From Sabellastarte sp. h YS-2021 (taxonomy: Eukaryota; Annelida; Polychaeta; Sabellida; Sabellidae): DNA of 64,000 nucleotides. The notes below the pieces were generated by a model. That model had not been told where the DNA came from, did not search any database, and saw nothing but the letters and a program-made list of their open reading frames with translations. Location: assembly GCA_964017235.1 (NCBI GenBank), contig OZ024933.1, positions 55,720,255 through 55,784,254 of the forward strand. The letters run 5' to 3'. Numbering within the stretch: position 1 is the stretch's first letter; the number at the start of each line of letters is the position of its first letter. Positions 24,460 to 36,950 of this stretch are shown here, piece after piece. A program made the position numbers and the translations under genes.

Positions 24460-25549
24460 TGCTTTGTTTAAGGTTTGAAAGCTAATCTCTTGCTAGCCAT
24501 GCCCAAGATGCAAACATTTTCAGAATACTGTTGAATACTGAAATATGGTCTTAATGTCTGAAATTTTATGTACCCATCTAGATAATTAATCGTAAGCACT
24601 TCTTATGCTAACTTAAATTTTGTTGTTTTTTTTTGTTCGAGGGTAAAGATAGAAGTAACATTCACCATGTATTTACCCTACAGAACTTTATACTACCTAT
24701 GCTAGACGGAAATTCTGGACATTTCAAAACTTCCTTTCTTGTTGCCAAAGAAAAGAAGGAAATGCTTTAGTTTTCAAACTTTACTGACAGAAGACTGGCA
24801 GTTCATGGAGGAATGATGAGTTAGATAAAAAAAGCCTTAAAAGATAGGGGATACCCCCTGTAATGAGACTGGGGAATTAGTAAGGGGAAAGTTTGATCTA
24901 AACATAAAAAAAAGGATTACATAACTGCCATGCTCAACAAGCTAACTTTTAAAAACATCCCATGGAATATCATCTGGAAAATATCATGAATGAAAACTTT
25001 GCTTCAGATGAAAACACATTTGTATAAAAACTCTGTGATTTCCATACTGTGAGATAATAGATAATAGTTCTAGTAATCTTCATTTAACTGCCAAGTCAAA
25101 AAAGAATTGCATCACAATCAGCCTTACAAAATGTCTCTATCAATTGAATTAATGGAAAGTACTTAGTTGTTGCATTTATAGACTTAATAGTCAACAAAAA
25201 TATAACTGAAGTGGTTAGGTGTTTTTTCCCCCAACATGTCCCTTAGGCACAGCAGAGATTGGTTCCTGTCCAAAAAAAAATCTAATCATTTTATTTGTAA
25301 TGTTTCCAGTGAAGTGCTAAAGAATACATTTCCAGAATCTCTTACATTACTTAATATTTAAGTAAAAATAGAACAAACACACAAGAGAAAAGCTGATTTT
25401 TTCAAAAAATTCTTTATCTGTATATTTGCATATTTATCAGGTTTGTTGTGTGTAATCAGTTTCAATAAAGACAGTCAGTTAGTTCATATTTTCATATCCA
25501 TGTATGAGTTGTCATTTGCATGCCAATATAACTGAATTAGATGGAATGT
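24460..25549. other. AT-rich non-coding stretch
   Basis: Nothing recognised on either strand. Confidence 0.4.
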
Positions 25550-25659
25550 TTAAAAACTTTGATGGCAAAATGCACGAATGCAAGTCAATATAGTACTTTT
25601 TTGGTGATGGAGAAGTAATGACATTCGTAATGTATAGTTCGCACTTTTCTTACCGGAGT

Positions 25660-25850
25660 CAGGAGCTACAACTAAGCAGTGCCCATCTACTTTTGCTACT
25701 TTCTCAATCTGTCTTGTATTTAGGCAGGACATCTTCATTGGAATTTGCATTTGGGTCAGATGTCTTAGGTGGTATTTTACGCAGTGGTGTCTTAGGTGGT
25801 ATTTTACGTGGAAAATGTCTTGCATTATACCCCCCTTTTAAATGTCAGAA
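25660..25850 (-). other. Possible short C-terminal coding exon, weak
   Basis: On the minus strand one frame reads ...PRKIPPKTPLRKIPPKT, then SDPNANSNEDVLPKYKTD and stop. It contains a 9-residue duplication (RKIPPKT-type) from a 27-bp direct repeat (25761-25781 and 25788-25808). The composition looks like a disordered protein tail, and an AG acceptor (CATTTAAAAG) is available upstream. The frame is only about 47 codons and other frames are also open, including a plus-strand frame at 25618-26049. No family is recognised. Confidence 0.2.
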
Positions 25851-27604
25851 ATACCCCATCATGAGCCTTCATGAGCTGAACAGAAATATACATGCTGAGG
25901 GGAGTGAGAAGGTGGGAGATGGATATTTGGGGAGGCTCTTTCTTTCAACATATTCAACCAAGATAGGAGGGTCCCTTTTCAAAGCCATAAGCACAAAGTT
26001 ATCAAGTGGAAAACATGGATATGTAAAACCGCAAGGAAAGGTTTTATAGGCCAAACATGAACATTAAGAAACAAACACATATTCTAAAATCTGATACATT
26101 TTGAAACGAAACCAATATGTTTACACTTAACCCTCTCTTCAACCGTACATGCACGTAGTTCTGGTTACAGAGAAAAATCGGCTGATTTGCAAGTGACACT
26201 TAAGCTACACGTGCGGCTGCAGAGACCCCATAATAAAAATTTGCATGTAAATTATTCTCTGCATGCTCGCAACATGGCTACAAATGCATCCATATCTTAA
26301 GAGGAATTTACGAGATACTTGGGCACGTGTGTTATCCTTGCTCGCTAGTGTTGCACGTCCTCCCCAGTTACTCAAAGGGTTTGCACGTGCTGTAAGATAC
26401 ACTCAAGTGTACCTTGCTTGTTTATAAACCCACTGTGTGGCCTGTAGCTAGTCGCAGAATGTTCTAGGATATTCAAGTAGTGACACTGTTGTAGGAGAAC
26501 ACACCTTGTTTGCACATGCAAATCTCCACTACCCCTCTACCAAGTTACATTCATATTTTTCATCAATATTTGTAGCACACCTATGATGGAATGTAACGTT
26601 TTTTATTGTCCTTCTTGTTTGATACATTTTCATGTATTTAACTGAAATACTAACATTCCCTCCCCCATTATATGGAGACAAATTAGGCCAGATTCATCTC
26701 ATTTAGTCTCAGAAAATGAACACACGAGACCCGTTCGTGGTAATGCAACCAAGCCATTAACTGATAATTCTTTAATAAGATGCTACTAAGTAATTTATCA
26801 GGATGCCAACTTTAAACAAATACTGAACTGGCGTTTGCATGTTTTCCACTGTAGAACACGATTCAGTAAACCAATAGACCTTCATTTGGAACAATATTAA
26901 TTACAAATACCTAGTTTTAATTATACTCACTAAAAATAAAATGTCTACAACTATGAGAACAGAAATGTTTGGATTGTTATGTTTTACTGTTAGATGATGA
27001 TTTAATTTGCTATTGTGAAATATATCAATTTACTAGACCTCAAATGTGCAGCAGTACATTAGAATACTTTATTTGATGGCAATGTCTCCTGATATCGCCT
27101 GTTTAGGATGAAATATATGACTTTGTTGTCCGCTTCCATTATCTTACAATTTTTTTTCTCAATCAAAAACTAGATCTCTTTCAAAAACAGCAGTGTTTAC
27201 AGCCTGCTGTGTACGTTTGAAAACTTAAATTTACTTTATATTTAGCTGACCAGTAGACATATATTATTAGGTCAATTGTAAAACGTAGGTCTTGGTAATT
27301 TTTCCAGATTTGTTTTTGCCTTTTCTGTGAAGGTGTGTTTTCAGTTAAAATTAATCTGCTTTAGGGTGGCTGCATCTCAAAAATCTCTTATCTCAAAATC
27401 TCTCAATGTGCATATGCTGCAAACGTAAACATTCTAATGAAAAGATAAATAATATGGCAGAATTTGAAGAGCTAGAAAAGTTTTAAAAATGAAAGCAAAT
27501 TTTTGAGTAATTTGGAAGTGAAAGCATTATTTCATGCTGTAGAATAAAGTGAAGATCTTTGTAGGTTCAAAGTTAATAATGTCAGCAACCACATATGTGT
27601 AGCC
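25851..27604. other. Non-coding stretch
   Basis: No gene or repeat recognised. A GC-richer patch around 26130-26350 carries several CACGTG-like and GCACGTG words. Confidence 0.4.
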
Positions 27605-28141
27605 AAGTGAATTGAATTTTCCCAACTAAGTCATTATGTGACGTCATGGTGACATTTCCGGTAAACAATCTCCATTCTGGACGGCAAAACACAGGGGATG
27701 TCACGGCTGCTATTTGAGAAAAATTCAAATTCCTTTACAAATAATATATTTTATTTCTGTAGATTGTGGAAAATAATGATAAATAGGAAGTGAATTGAAT
27801 TTTCCCAACTAAGTCATTATGTGACGTCATGGTGACATTTCCGGTAAACAATCTCCATTCTGGACGGCAAAACATGGCTGCTATTTGAGAAAAATTCAAA
27901 TTCCTTTACAAATAATATATTTTATTTCTGTAGATTGTGGAAAATAATGATAAATAGGAAGTGAATTGAATTTTCCCAACTAAGTCATTATGTGACGTCA
28001 TGGTGACATTTCCGGTAAACAATCTCCATTCTGGACGGCAAAACACAGGGGATGTCACGGCTGCTATTTGAGAAAAATTCAAATTCCTTTACAAATAATA
28101 TATTTTATTTCTGTAGATTGTGGAAAATAATGATAAATAGG
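27605..28141 (+). repeat. 183-bp tandem triplication carrying CRE sites
   Basis: Units lie at 27605-27787 (183 bp), 27788-27958 (171 bp) and 27959-28141 (183 bp). Units 1 and 3 are identical as read. Unit 2 differs by a 12-bp loss after GGCAAAACA. Each unit has TGACGTCA (27639-27646, 27822-27829, 27993-28000) within GTGACGTCATGGTGAC, followed by CATTTCCGG (ETS-like core). It is a very recent tandem expansion. Confidence 0.95.
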
Positions 28142-29166
28142 ATATAAAAAAACTTTAGATGTAATAATCAGAATAAAACACCTCTTTCTGGGTAATCTCA
28201 CTTGCCCTCGGGCTCTTCATAAATCACAATATTGCCCACATAAAAGTGTTTTATTCTGTAAATATATATTTTTTTCTGGTTGAATTAACGGTGAATTTCT
28301 CGCTCACAGTTAATATAGAAAACCTTAACTGCTTAAAGCCAGTCACTTTCACATTATTTATCTCTAAATCCATCTTTATGGTGTCTTCATTTGAGACTAA
28401 CTTTCTTATTACTAGTTTTGGATTGGTGCATTTTTATTTAAAAGTGGTGGTGTAGTATAATAGGTAATTTGGTTAGATAAAACTTATTTAGCTTAATAAG
28501 TCTGAAAATCAGATTTCAGTGAGTTCATAATTTTTACTCACTACTTAACAAATTTAGAAAAAAATGCTAACTCTCAACTTAAATTCACATTATAAAGATC
28601 GGAAGTGTGCAGTGAATGAAAACCTGTCTGTCCGCATAGAATCAGTGGGTGGTTATTGCACGTTTTAAAATGGAAGTGCTGTTTTGAATCGCTCGATTGT
28701 ATGTTGGTAGTAAAATCTTCTTCTTTTATGAGAGCGATCATGCATTCAAAACAATATGGCGGCATCCTTGTTTGTGTTATCTCATAAAAATAAAGGTAAA
28801 TTTCTTGAAACCAGGTAGGCCGGTCTTTATAATGGTAATAAATACCTCATGCTCGGGCATTTGTTACAAGACATATGCCTGGCAAAAAATGTGCCTAACA
28901 GCGCTCTGGCATTATTTGGAATTTTTGCCGGGTGTATATCCTGTAACAAATGCCCTCACAGTCAGTATTTATTCCTATAATAAAAGCCGTTATTGAACAT
29001 TATCATTGTATCGCTAGATGATGGACTAAGACTACAAAGACTGTAATCCACCATTGTTACTGTTTGCCCATATAGCATCACTGAATACATCCTTGGTCAT
29101 GTGATTTATCAGTGTTTCCCTAATCTAAGATCTGGCCAGAACCTGTCGGTCATTGCTTTTTCTACG
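28142..29166. other. Non-coding stretch
   Basis: No gene seen. The overlapping short frames at 28246-28996 carry no recognisable domain. Confidence 0.4.
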
Positions 29167-29204
29167 CAACCAACCAACCAATCAATCAATTAATCAATCA
29201 ATCA
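29167..29204 (+). repeat. (AATC)n microsatellite
   Basis: Repeated CAACC/CAATC units, like the 3' tails of the SINEs in this window. It may be the surviving tail of a decayed SINE. Confidence 0.7.
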
Positions 29205-29320
29205 TGGATCTATTTGTCCTGAGAAATGTAGACATACCCATAACTTGGAAGCTTTTAAATTGTTTTCAATTTTTAAAGAAAGTAACAGAGGGCCACCATT
29301 ATTATTATTATTTAGACCCC

Positions 29321-29882
29321 AGTTACACATAGCCGGATGTACCGCCGGATCATGGCAGGATTCCTTATATGGAAAAGGTTGAGTGATTTACGGATAAATC
29401 TTTTCCATCCGTAACATCTGTAATGTCCCTGTGGCTTCCGCAAACTTCTTGATTTTTCCGTAAAGGCTTTGGGGATATCTTATCTGTAATTGATATCTGT
29501 AGCGCTTCCGTATCTCATACGTAGCTCATCTGTGAGTGTCCTTATTGTCTGTATACCCATCCTGGATGTCTTTGTGGCATCCCTTACATCCTTGATGCTT
29601 CCCCGGCAAAAAATATCCATAAAAACATTGCCGGATCTAACCGGATCTGCTATGGACTGACACAGATAGGGTTTGCGGATTAAAAAACAGTCAGAAGACC
29701 AATCCTTGGTGCAATCTTTTCATCCGCAAACCTGTCCATAGCAGTCTATAGTAGATCTGTGAAAGATCCATGGCAGTTCCAGAAATCTTTTACATGACCA
29801 CCCCCATCCCTTGTGTATCCCTATAAGTTACCATATATGGAACCGTGGCCTATATCCGTGCGGGATCCATGAAAGTGTAACT
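29321..29882. mobile_element. Candidate MITE 4, GGATC/CCGGA-rich (562 bp)
   Basis: Ends in AGTTACAC (left) and GTGTAACT (right). Internally it is built from GGATCTG, CATCCGTA and CCGGA words in both orientations. It contains an inner inverted pair: GCTATGGAC...GGTTTGCGGAT at about 29650-29680 and its complement at about 29728-29756. No coding capacity. Target duplication not seen. Confidence 0.6.
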
Positions 29883-29902
29883 AAAAACAACAAAAATAAA
29901 AT

Positions 29903-29998
29903 ATTATTGAACTGGAGTTCAATGTTGCAAGAATACAATCTAAATAGAAGATTATTGAACTGGAGTTTAATGTTGCAAGAATATAATCTGAAATAGAA
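29903..29998 (+). repeat. 48-bp direct tandem repeat, two copies
   Basis: Units at 29903-29950 and 29951-29998 both start ATTATTGAACTGGAGTT and differ by a few bases. They lie directly beside the candidate MITE 4 end. Confidence 0.9.
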
Positions 29999-31801
29999 CA
30001 TGTTAAAGGAAAGGATAACATCGGTGCGGACGCTCCATCCAGAAACTGTGTTTAGAATATAATTTGTGTACTTTTAACTAATAAGTTTATAAAGGTTATA
30101 CACGGTATGAATGTCTTGGAAAAAATAATGAAACCTTCTGCATGATAACAGTGGAAATTTTAATGTAAAAAATATGCTGTATGTTATTGGTTACATGGCC
30201 CTCGTTGTTATAAGCACTTTGAAGATTAAAAAATGGCCAAAGCTATAGGACTCATTTCCTGTCAGATTGCTATATTGATATTTTGTCTCCCAAAATAGCA
30301 TTCAAGTCCCCATCTCCATCGCCCCCCCCCCCCCCCCCCCCCTGAAAGGGAAACTCCAAATAAAAATGATAAATATTCTTTTGAGACCGCAGGTTAGTTT
30401 GTCTGCTGGGTAAACCAGATCTCATATTTACATTGCAACCATTACTTCACAATTACTTGTCATTTTGTGCTAAATATAAATGATGATTTCTTATGGGGGT
30501 TTGTGGGATCGGGGCCCAGACAAGTATCAAGGGCTCTGATGACGTCATAAGTACTATACCATGTATTTATGAAGCTCTTCTGCAAATTTTTCATAAATTT
30601 TAAAAGCCAAAAAGTGTTTCACATTTATTTTTATCCATCTTTTATCTTGAAAGTGATAGATATCAATGATTATATATGTTATAGTCTTTACAGTGGAGGC
30701 AAGTATGACATTCACTTAGAAATAGCCAAGCATAAACTATTTGTTGACCGAAAGACTCAATTGATGGAAAAAAATTATGCTTATATCTTATGATAATAAA
30801 AGTTGCACAGTGGAAAGATGCATAGCCACGACATATCAATAGCTGCACACAGAGTATCTTAGACTGAATAACACAAATAATAAAATGATTAAAAAGTTTA
30901 AGATACTAAAATTGTTGCAATTGGAACATTGCAGAAGCTCTGAGCTGCATCTTAAAAATATATTTGGGTGAACATTTCATTTAATACGTATAGATTATTT
31001 ACGCCTTACTAACTGGTATAATTGCTTCATTAACTCATACATTTGACTTACTAATAAGTATATACGACTTACTCATATGTATATATAGCCCAATAACTCC
31101 TACATTCTACCTTGTAGAATGTCCACTATACTGAATGCAAATGTATATGGCTACACATTAATTATTTGTCGACTGACTCTTTTTGCTATATGATAAATTA
31201 GATCCCTCAAATAATGTTAGTGTTCATTTATATAAAATCAGTTGTGATTTAGCTGAATTGGTCAAATATTTGGTACATACAAACACCAAACTGTGGTCAC
31301 CATAGTCCAATGACAATGGTTTCACCAATCAAAAAAGTTAGGGTCAATCCTTGTCTGGGCAAAAACAGATTGTAAATTTTGAGAAGGCACTTTTCATACA
31401 TATGTACATTATGTGTATTATATGTACATACATCAACAACAATAGGAGTGCTATCTTGTTCAAGGAATTAGTAAAACCATATGGGCCACCAGACTAAAAG
31501 TAGGAATTTAATCTTAACATGTAGTGTCCTCTCATCCGTGTACATATCTGGTGCATAAAACAATAGCAGTTAAAAGAGATTCTAACATGACACACTTGTG
31601 TCCACTTGTGTCTGATTGGTCATTTACTATTGTAAAATCAAGCATAAACTGATGCTCGGTGAAGAATTACTGGGGGTGGGTGATAATCTCACTTCACGTT
31701 TTAAAAGTGAAAGTACGAAGAATATGCACTACAAATCTTCATCAAAACACTAAGAAGACAGGGAACAAATGTGAAAAATATGAAATGTCATGTTAGAAGC
31801 A
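29999..31801. other. Non-coding stretch with a poly-C tract
   Basis: No gene seen. 31102-31122 is a perfect 9-bp stem with 3-nt loop (ACATTCTAC CTT GTAGAATGT). The preceding 100 bp repeats TTACT and ACTCATA words loosely. Confidence 0.45.
30322..30342 (+). repeat. Poly-C tract, 21 bp
   Basis: An uninterrupted C run. Its assembled length may be inexact. Confidence 0.9.
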
Positions 31802-31943
31802 GAATAACATAATCCTAGCGTGGGGTTATGCATGGTTTTACAACCCATAGCTCATTAGAAACACTCAGGCTTCGCCTCCGTGCTACTGATATAGCTATTT
31901 GTTGTAAAACCCTGCATAACCCCACGCTAGGAGTGTGTTATTC
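31802..31943. mobile_element. 142-bp foldback element
   Basis: The inner arms at 31814-31844 and 31901-31931 are 31 bp and complementary with one mismatch (CCTAGCGTGGGGTTATGCA...). Weaker pairing (GAATAACA/TGTTATTC) extends this to about 43 bp per arm. The 56-bp spacer includes CTCAGGCTTCGCCTCCG. It looks like a small foldback or MITE. An open frame at 31828-32175 starts inside it by chance. Confidence 0.8.
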
Positions 31944-33034
31944 CTTAAATGAACATGCACCTTTGTCACTGATATATTCTTTGGAGACCTGTTTAATCAA
32001 ATATAAACTATTCTTCCAAATGAGTGCAAACACACAAGTCAGCCCTCAAAAATGTAGTTGGAACAGAAGAACTCAATTGCCAGGGAAACACATAGGAAGT
32101 GAAGTCACTTTCACTCGTTTTTCAGTCTTTCAAAAGTCCCTTATTTTTTATTTGCTGTTAATGAACAGCTATTGACCAGACATAGGAATGTTTCACATCA
32201 CTGAGCAATCACTCAGTCTTCTCAATCCAACAATGAATTTGTACTCTTGTGCTTGTACATTGAGGGCAAAGTCTTTGTGCCTGGCCAAAAATCTGATGAA
32301 ATTCCGGGTTTTTTTATTGTATAGTTACAGGCATTGTTTACAAGAATAAACACATATATCTGGTTGTTTAGGTCTTGTTTTCATCTTTGTGACAGTAAAA
32401 TTCTCCAGAAACCCTTATACCCAGTGTCTCTGAATATATCTCTAATAACCAATTCTGTTCTAGAATATGTTATGAAAAAGGCTGATCAGTACCGAATTTT
32501 GAAGCTTATCGTGCTATCAAGATAATTTGATTAAAGGTTACTAAACTTTGTTAAGTTTGGATGAAATTCATGTTATTGCACGTCAATTCTTTCAATTTCT
32601 TACCTAATTCAGTATGTATTATTTAGTCTTCAGAAACTTTTTGTATATTCAAATATAATAAGCCTCCCTGCATTCCTGGCACAGCAGAAGATAAAATACT
32701 TTGCAAAATATAGACAATGGTAACAGGTGAAAAACTGAAGCTTTGTGGTTTCAGACCTGGTTCTATATTCAAGGACTCTCCAGATGGAGAACCTAACGTT
32801 GAAATTAGCAAGGGTTTGGGTAGAAAAATGCCCAAAAGTGCCAAAAAGCCAGGAAAATTTTAATGTATGCCGATCTTTGGGGTCAAACTAGGAAGTACAT
32901 GTACAGGATTCATCTGGGAATCTATCCTGATCACTGCCGACCGAACTGGGAGTTCCCAGGACCTTTGACCCCAACCTATATAATTTCAATATGAATTCAG
33001 TACGATTAGACAGATCGCAGATAAGGCTTGAGGA
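31944..33034. other. Non-coding stretch
   Basis: No gene, RNA or named repeat seen. Confidence 0.4.
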
Positions 33035-33192
33035 CAGGTCTTTAGTGGCCAAGTGGTTAGCAAGTTTGGCATCTATTCATAGGTTGTCCCCTTTGTGGGA
33101 TGGAGTCCCACAAGTGGCAAAGCTGAGGACCTGTCACAATATGACCCTGGTTGTTGAACGGGATGTAAAACCCCCAACTTGCACTTTGACTT
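33035..33192 (+). repeat. tRNA-derived SINE, family B
   Basis: AAGTGGTTAGCAAGTTTGGC, then GGAGTCCCACAAGTGGCAA, GAGGACCTGTCACAATATGA and GAACGGGATGTAAAACCCCC, ending in a GACTTT tail. It is one of the most complete family B copies here. Confidence 0.85.
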
Positions 33193-34284
33193 TTATAAGA
33201 CATGATGGGTTCATATCCCTGATTATCTAGATCTGTTGGAAATAAAAATGATAGTCAGGATGTAGTAAGCATTTGGCCACTCCGTTTCATCAAGTTGGTC
33301 AAAACTCAGGGCCAGTAAATCCTTAGCCTACAATATGATTGATACTAACAATACGATTAGCCCGTATGGGAAATAGCATTTATTTTAAGTGCATCCTGAC
33401 CTGGGGGGGGGGGGGGGGGGGGGGGGTGTTCTTTGACTTGTCCGAATTTTTCAAACCTGTTTATGCTCTCCTGAACTTTCGGCGACCTTCACAAATTTAC
33501 GTGATATATACAATGGACAGCATAACTTAAGTTAGCAAATGTCTGGCCATATTGGGCAATATGGAAGTATCACTGTATGCTGAATTGGAGGAATTTTCAA
33601 AACAAAAATTGCTGTACATAAGTTTGTATAGTATGTGTCTCAGTTTGTAAAATAAGAAATACAAACTAATGAATTTTTATTACATCAGGGGAAATTGAAT
33701 CTTATTTTTAACAAATGTAAATTACAGAAAATTTCTATAGTTATAATGACTTTTATGTTGAACAACTCAAATATTTATTAAAATACTTGTTCTTTCGCCG
33801 TATATATTATGCCCCAAGGGACAGCTAAAGAACTATGGTTGTTTTTGTAGAATTGACATTATAAAGTCACAAGTCCATTTATCTAATAACTGTTTCATCT
33901 GGAGTAATGTGACTTCATTACTGAAATGTGCAAAACAGATAACAAAAGCTACTTAAATTAAAAAATTAAAATTAAAATTGTACAGTTTCATGTGGGAAAA
34001 GGGGCCAAAAAACTTTAATCATCATAAAAATGAAGGCATTATATACTTCAACTAACATAGTGGAGTTTCATCTTTAAAAAGGTACCTAAAATGTAAATTA
34101 TATAATGCAAACCTTATACCCCGGTTCCATTTTCAAGAATTTTTGCAATATCTCACTGATTTGTAACTTGGGAAGCTTAGTCTAATAAGTCAATAAACCA
34201 CTGGGAAAACTAGCGAAACACATGGTTTGTCCCGAGTGAAAAGATAAGTCATTGAACAAAATAACATTGACCTTATGATCTACT
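33193..34284. other. Non-coding stretch
   Basis: AT-rich apart from the poly-G tract. No gene seen. Confidence 0.4.
33403..33426 (+). repeat. Poly-G tract, 24 bp
   Basis: The longest homopolymer in the window. Its length may be an assembly estimate. Confidence 0.9.
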
Positions 34285-34500
34285 GTAGGGCAAAGGCCTC
34301 CACCATAGATGTGTTTCTGAATGTTCAGGATTTATTTGTATCCAGAATATAATACACATTTTTACTTAAACTTAGTCACTACTTCCTCTGTTGTTAGGAT
34401 TTACCTACACAAACATTTTCATAAAGAACCCTTCTTTATGGATAGAGTCAATGAGAACACAGACATAAAAACAAATGCACCCAAAACATAACCTCTCTGT
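34285..34500 (+). repeat. CCTCCACC-ended interspersed repeat, old copy
   Basis: GGCAAAGGCCTCCACCATAG at the left, then an ACTACTTCCTCTGTTGTTAG body and ACAAATGCACCCAAAACATA near the right. The last two blocks are shared with 44935-45340. Confidence 0.6.
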
Positions 34501-35645
34501 GGAGTTTATGATGAGCCATATGCTAAGGTCACACCTTTTCCTTATGGTTGTTTCTGCACTTATTTGTTTTCCAGTTGAGGACCTCATTCTTATATCCTGA
34601 AAAGAGACCATGTATCTGGATAGTGCATGTCGATGAACAAACCGACCTGTATATCCATCCCAGCTCCCCCATCGCACTTTTACCCCTTCAGTGTGTCTAT
34701 TTTAAGTCAGCTTATGAGGGTATGTAATGGCCATTTCAAGCATTTTTAAAGAACCTTTCTGAATGCAAAACACTTTAACCTGTTCCATCGAAATATGAGG
34801 TATAAATAAACCACAACCGTACGTAGACGAGCCTGTTAGGCATTAGCTCGTGAACTCAGCACAGTGTGTCCTTGGTATTAGAACTATGTTCTTGGAGTGG
34901 TTGTTAGGCCGGCAATTCTTAATAGTAGAACTTGTCTATTATTGCTGGTGAGGATTAAAAAATGCAAAGATCTATGTTGTGTGGTTTCATTCATACTTCT
35001 GCACACTTTGCGGAAGGAAATGTAAACTTCACATTTCTATCACCTTAGCCATAGATACATTTGACAAGTACACACAAAATGGATGTTCTTTTCTAGAGGA
35101 AAACCACGAAAATGGTGGACTTATTAGAGATAAAATTCGAAGCCACAGGGAGATAAAACATAGGTATATTTTTATCTATTCCTATGAATAATTACTTAGC
35201 AGATAAATCAGAATTAGGCGTGGGATTTTAGATAAGCCATATCATTTTAAGTGAAAGTAGTAGATGCAAAGTACAACAAACATTAAGACCACAGATGTGT
35301 GCAAATGGTTAAATACTGTTATACTGCTGTTCCACGTTCACGACTTATCATAACTCTTAGCCAATATTAACCCCAATTAAAGGGGAGGAGACCTGTTATG
35401 ACTGTCTTATTTAAACAAGGGATGATTACTGAAAACCACGTGTTCATCCTTGAGTGGAAAAAATCAGTTGTACTGCCTAAAAGATCAGCCTTACGACTGG
35501 CCCCCGACTGCTAAGACTTGAAAAGTAATACATAAATGTAAGCATTGATCACTCATGTGCAGAAACACAGGGACTTGTACCACCTATCTTCTCATTGGAC
35601 AAGATAACTAAGCTCCATGTTTACAGAAAAGTTAAAGTTGGTGTT
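34501..35645. other. Non-coding stretch
   Basis: No gene or named repeat recognised. Confidence 0.4.
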
Positions 35646-35770
35646 TTTCATCCCGTTTAACAGCTATGGACATATTAGAACAGGTCCTCAGCAATGAGCA
35701 GTCCGAGAAAGAGGTGACTGCCTGTGATTAGATGCCAAACTTGCTATCCGCTAGGCCACTGAGAACCTCA
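35646..35770 (-). repeat. tRNA-derived SINE, family B
   Basis: Plus-strand text CATCCCGTTTAACAGC, CAGGTCCTCAGCAATGAGCA and GATTAGATGCCAAACTTGCT, then CGCTAGGCCACTGAGAACCT. It is the reverse of the 33035 copy. Confidence 0.83.
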
Positions 35771-36539
35771 AACCAGCCTTAAACATAAGGTATGAAATTC
35801 TGAAGGCACATCAGGAGATTTTGTTTAGTAGCTATCAGCTTACATGTGACAGGAATAACTTGTTTCCTTGGTTGCCAGTGCCCAGACTGAAGAGGCCAGA
35901 TAGCAGTGGACAAAATATTGATACCGAGGGAATAGTATGGCATCCGTCATATGGTGCAACTAGCATATTTCACCTCTTATCATAAGCTTCCCAAAATCTT
36001 TGTCTGACATGTGGTTGTATGATTGTATTTATTTCCATGTCAAAGCCATAATCTCTTGTTACAGTTCAAAATAGCCATAACTTGAGAACCACTACCTTGC
36101 AATTCTAGTAAATAAGGCAATACCATTTCAATAGGGAATGGAGCAAATATACAGCAAAACACTTTGAAGATATATTGCCGTTAGTGAGACATGAACATAT
36201 TACATAGGGTTAGTACTATGTTTCAGTCGCCAAATGCTTTTTCCACAGCTATAATCATGTCAGCATTTCATAGCATTTAGATATCAATTTTTTTCTGCCA
36301 TTTCATAGGGCAAAATAGGGCAGTCATCCACATATATAGTTACATTTTAGTGTAGTACTTCAGAAGTCTCACATTTTATCGTGAGATATAATTCCAGTTG
36401 TGACATCCTAACTCAAAATATTAAACACACACACCGTATTTTCTCGTATGCCATTCCAAAACATTCAACCATTTTTTGCTTGATCTAATGAAAATACCTT
36501 TGTGTAATATTCCTGAAATACCTTTCTTATCTACTTACA
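35771..36539. other. Non-coding stretch
   Basis: No gene or named repeat recognised. Confidence 0.4.
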
Positions 36540-36825
36540 GCTTATTTATCACCTCCACCAACGAGGTATTATTTCACTACCACTTGTCTGTTTGTCCACT
36601 TGTTTGTTAGCAGGATTATACAAATACTACTGGTTAGATCTACATGAAAAAATTCGAAGATGGGTCTTGTCCAATTTAGATCCCATTAAACTTTGAGAGT
36701 GATCTGGATCACTGTCTGGATACAAAATAAATATCAAAGATCCAGATTTTCCATTTACTTGGTATTATAACATCTTTGTGGAGGGTTGCTCTCTCCGAGT
36801 CCTCTTTTTTTAAACTACAGCTTGA
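36540..36825 (+). repeat. CCTCCACC-ended interspersed repeat
   Basis: The left end is ATCACCTCCACCAACGAGG. The body has TTTGTTAGCAGGATTA, GAAGATGGGTCTTG, TTAGATCCCATTAAA and GATCTGGATCACTGTCTGGA. The right end is GTGGAGGGTTGCTCTCTCCG. It is collinear with 55265-55530. The two ends carry inverted CCTCCAC/GTGGAGG. Class unassigned; a non-autonomous Helitron-like or DNA element is possible. Confidence 0.7.
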
Positions 36826-36950
36826 TACTGACATTTTACACAAAATAACCCCAATGTTGAGGACATAGAGCAGTGCAAATAAAGAATAAGCAATCAGGAT
36901 TCCAGAGGAGTGTTAAATCCAGACAGTAAGTTAAAATGCTCTCCATAAAT

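Noticed and set aside
25618-26049. 143-codon plus-strand frame as a gene
   Set aside because: No domain, signal or splice support; it crosses a 27-bp direct repeat and is opposed by equally open minus-strand frames.
31102-31122. Bacterial-type terminator hairpin
   Set aside because: A perfect 9-bp stem with no gene upstream and an animal context; kept only as a note.
33035-33140. Genuine tRNA gene
   Set aside because: A- and B-box-like blocks are present, but the arms do not pair as a tRNA and the same unit recurs with a SINE body.
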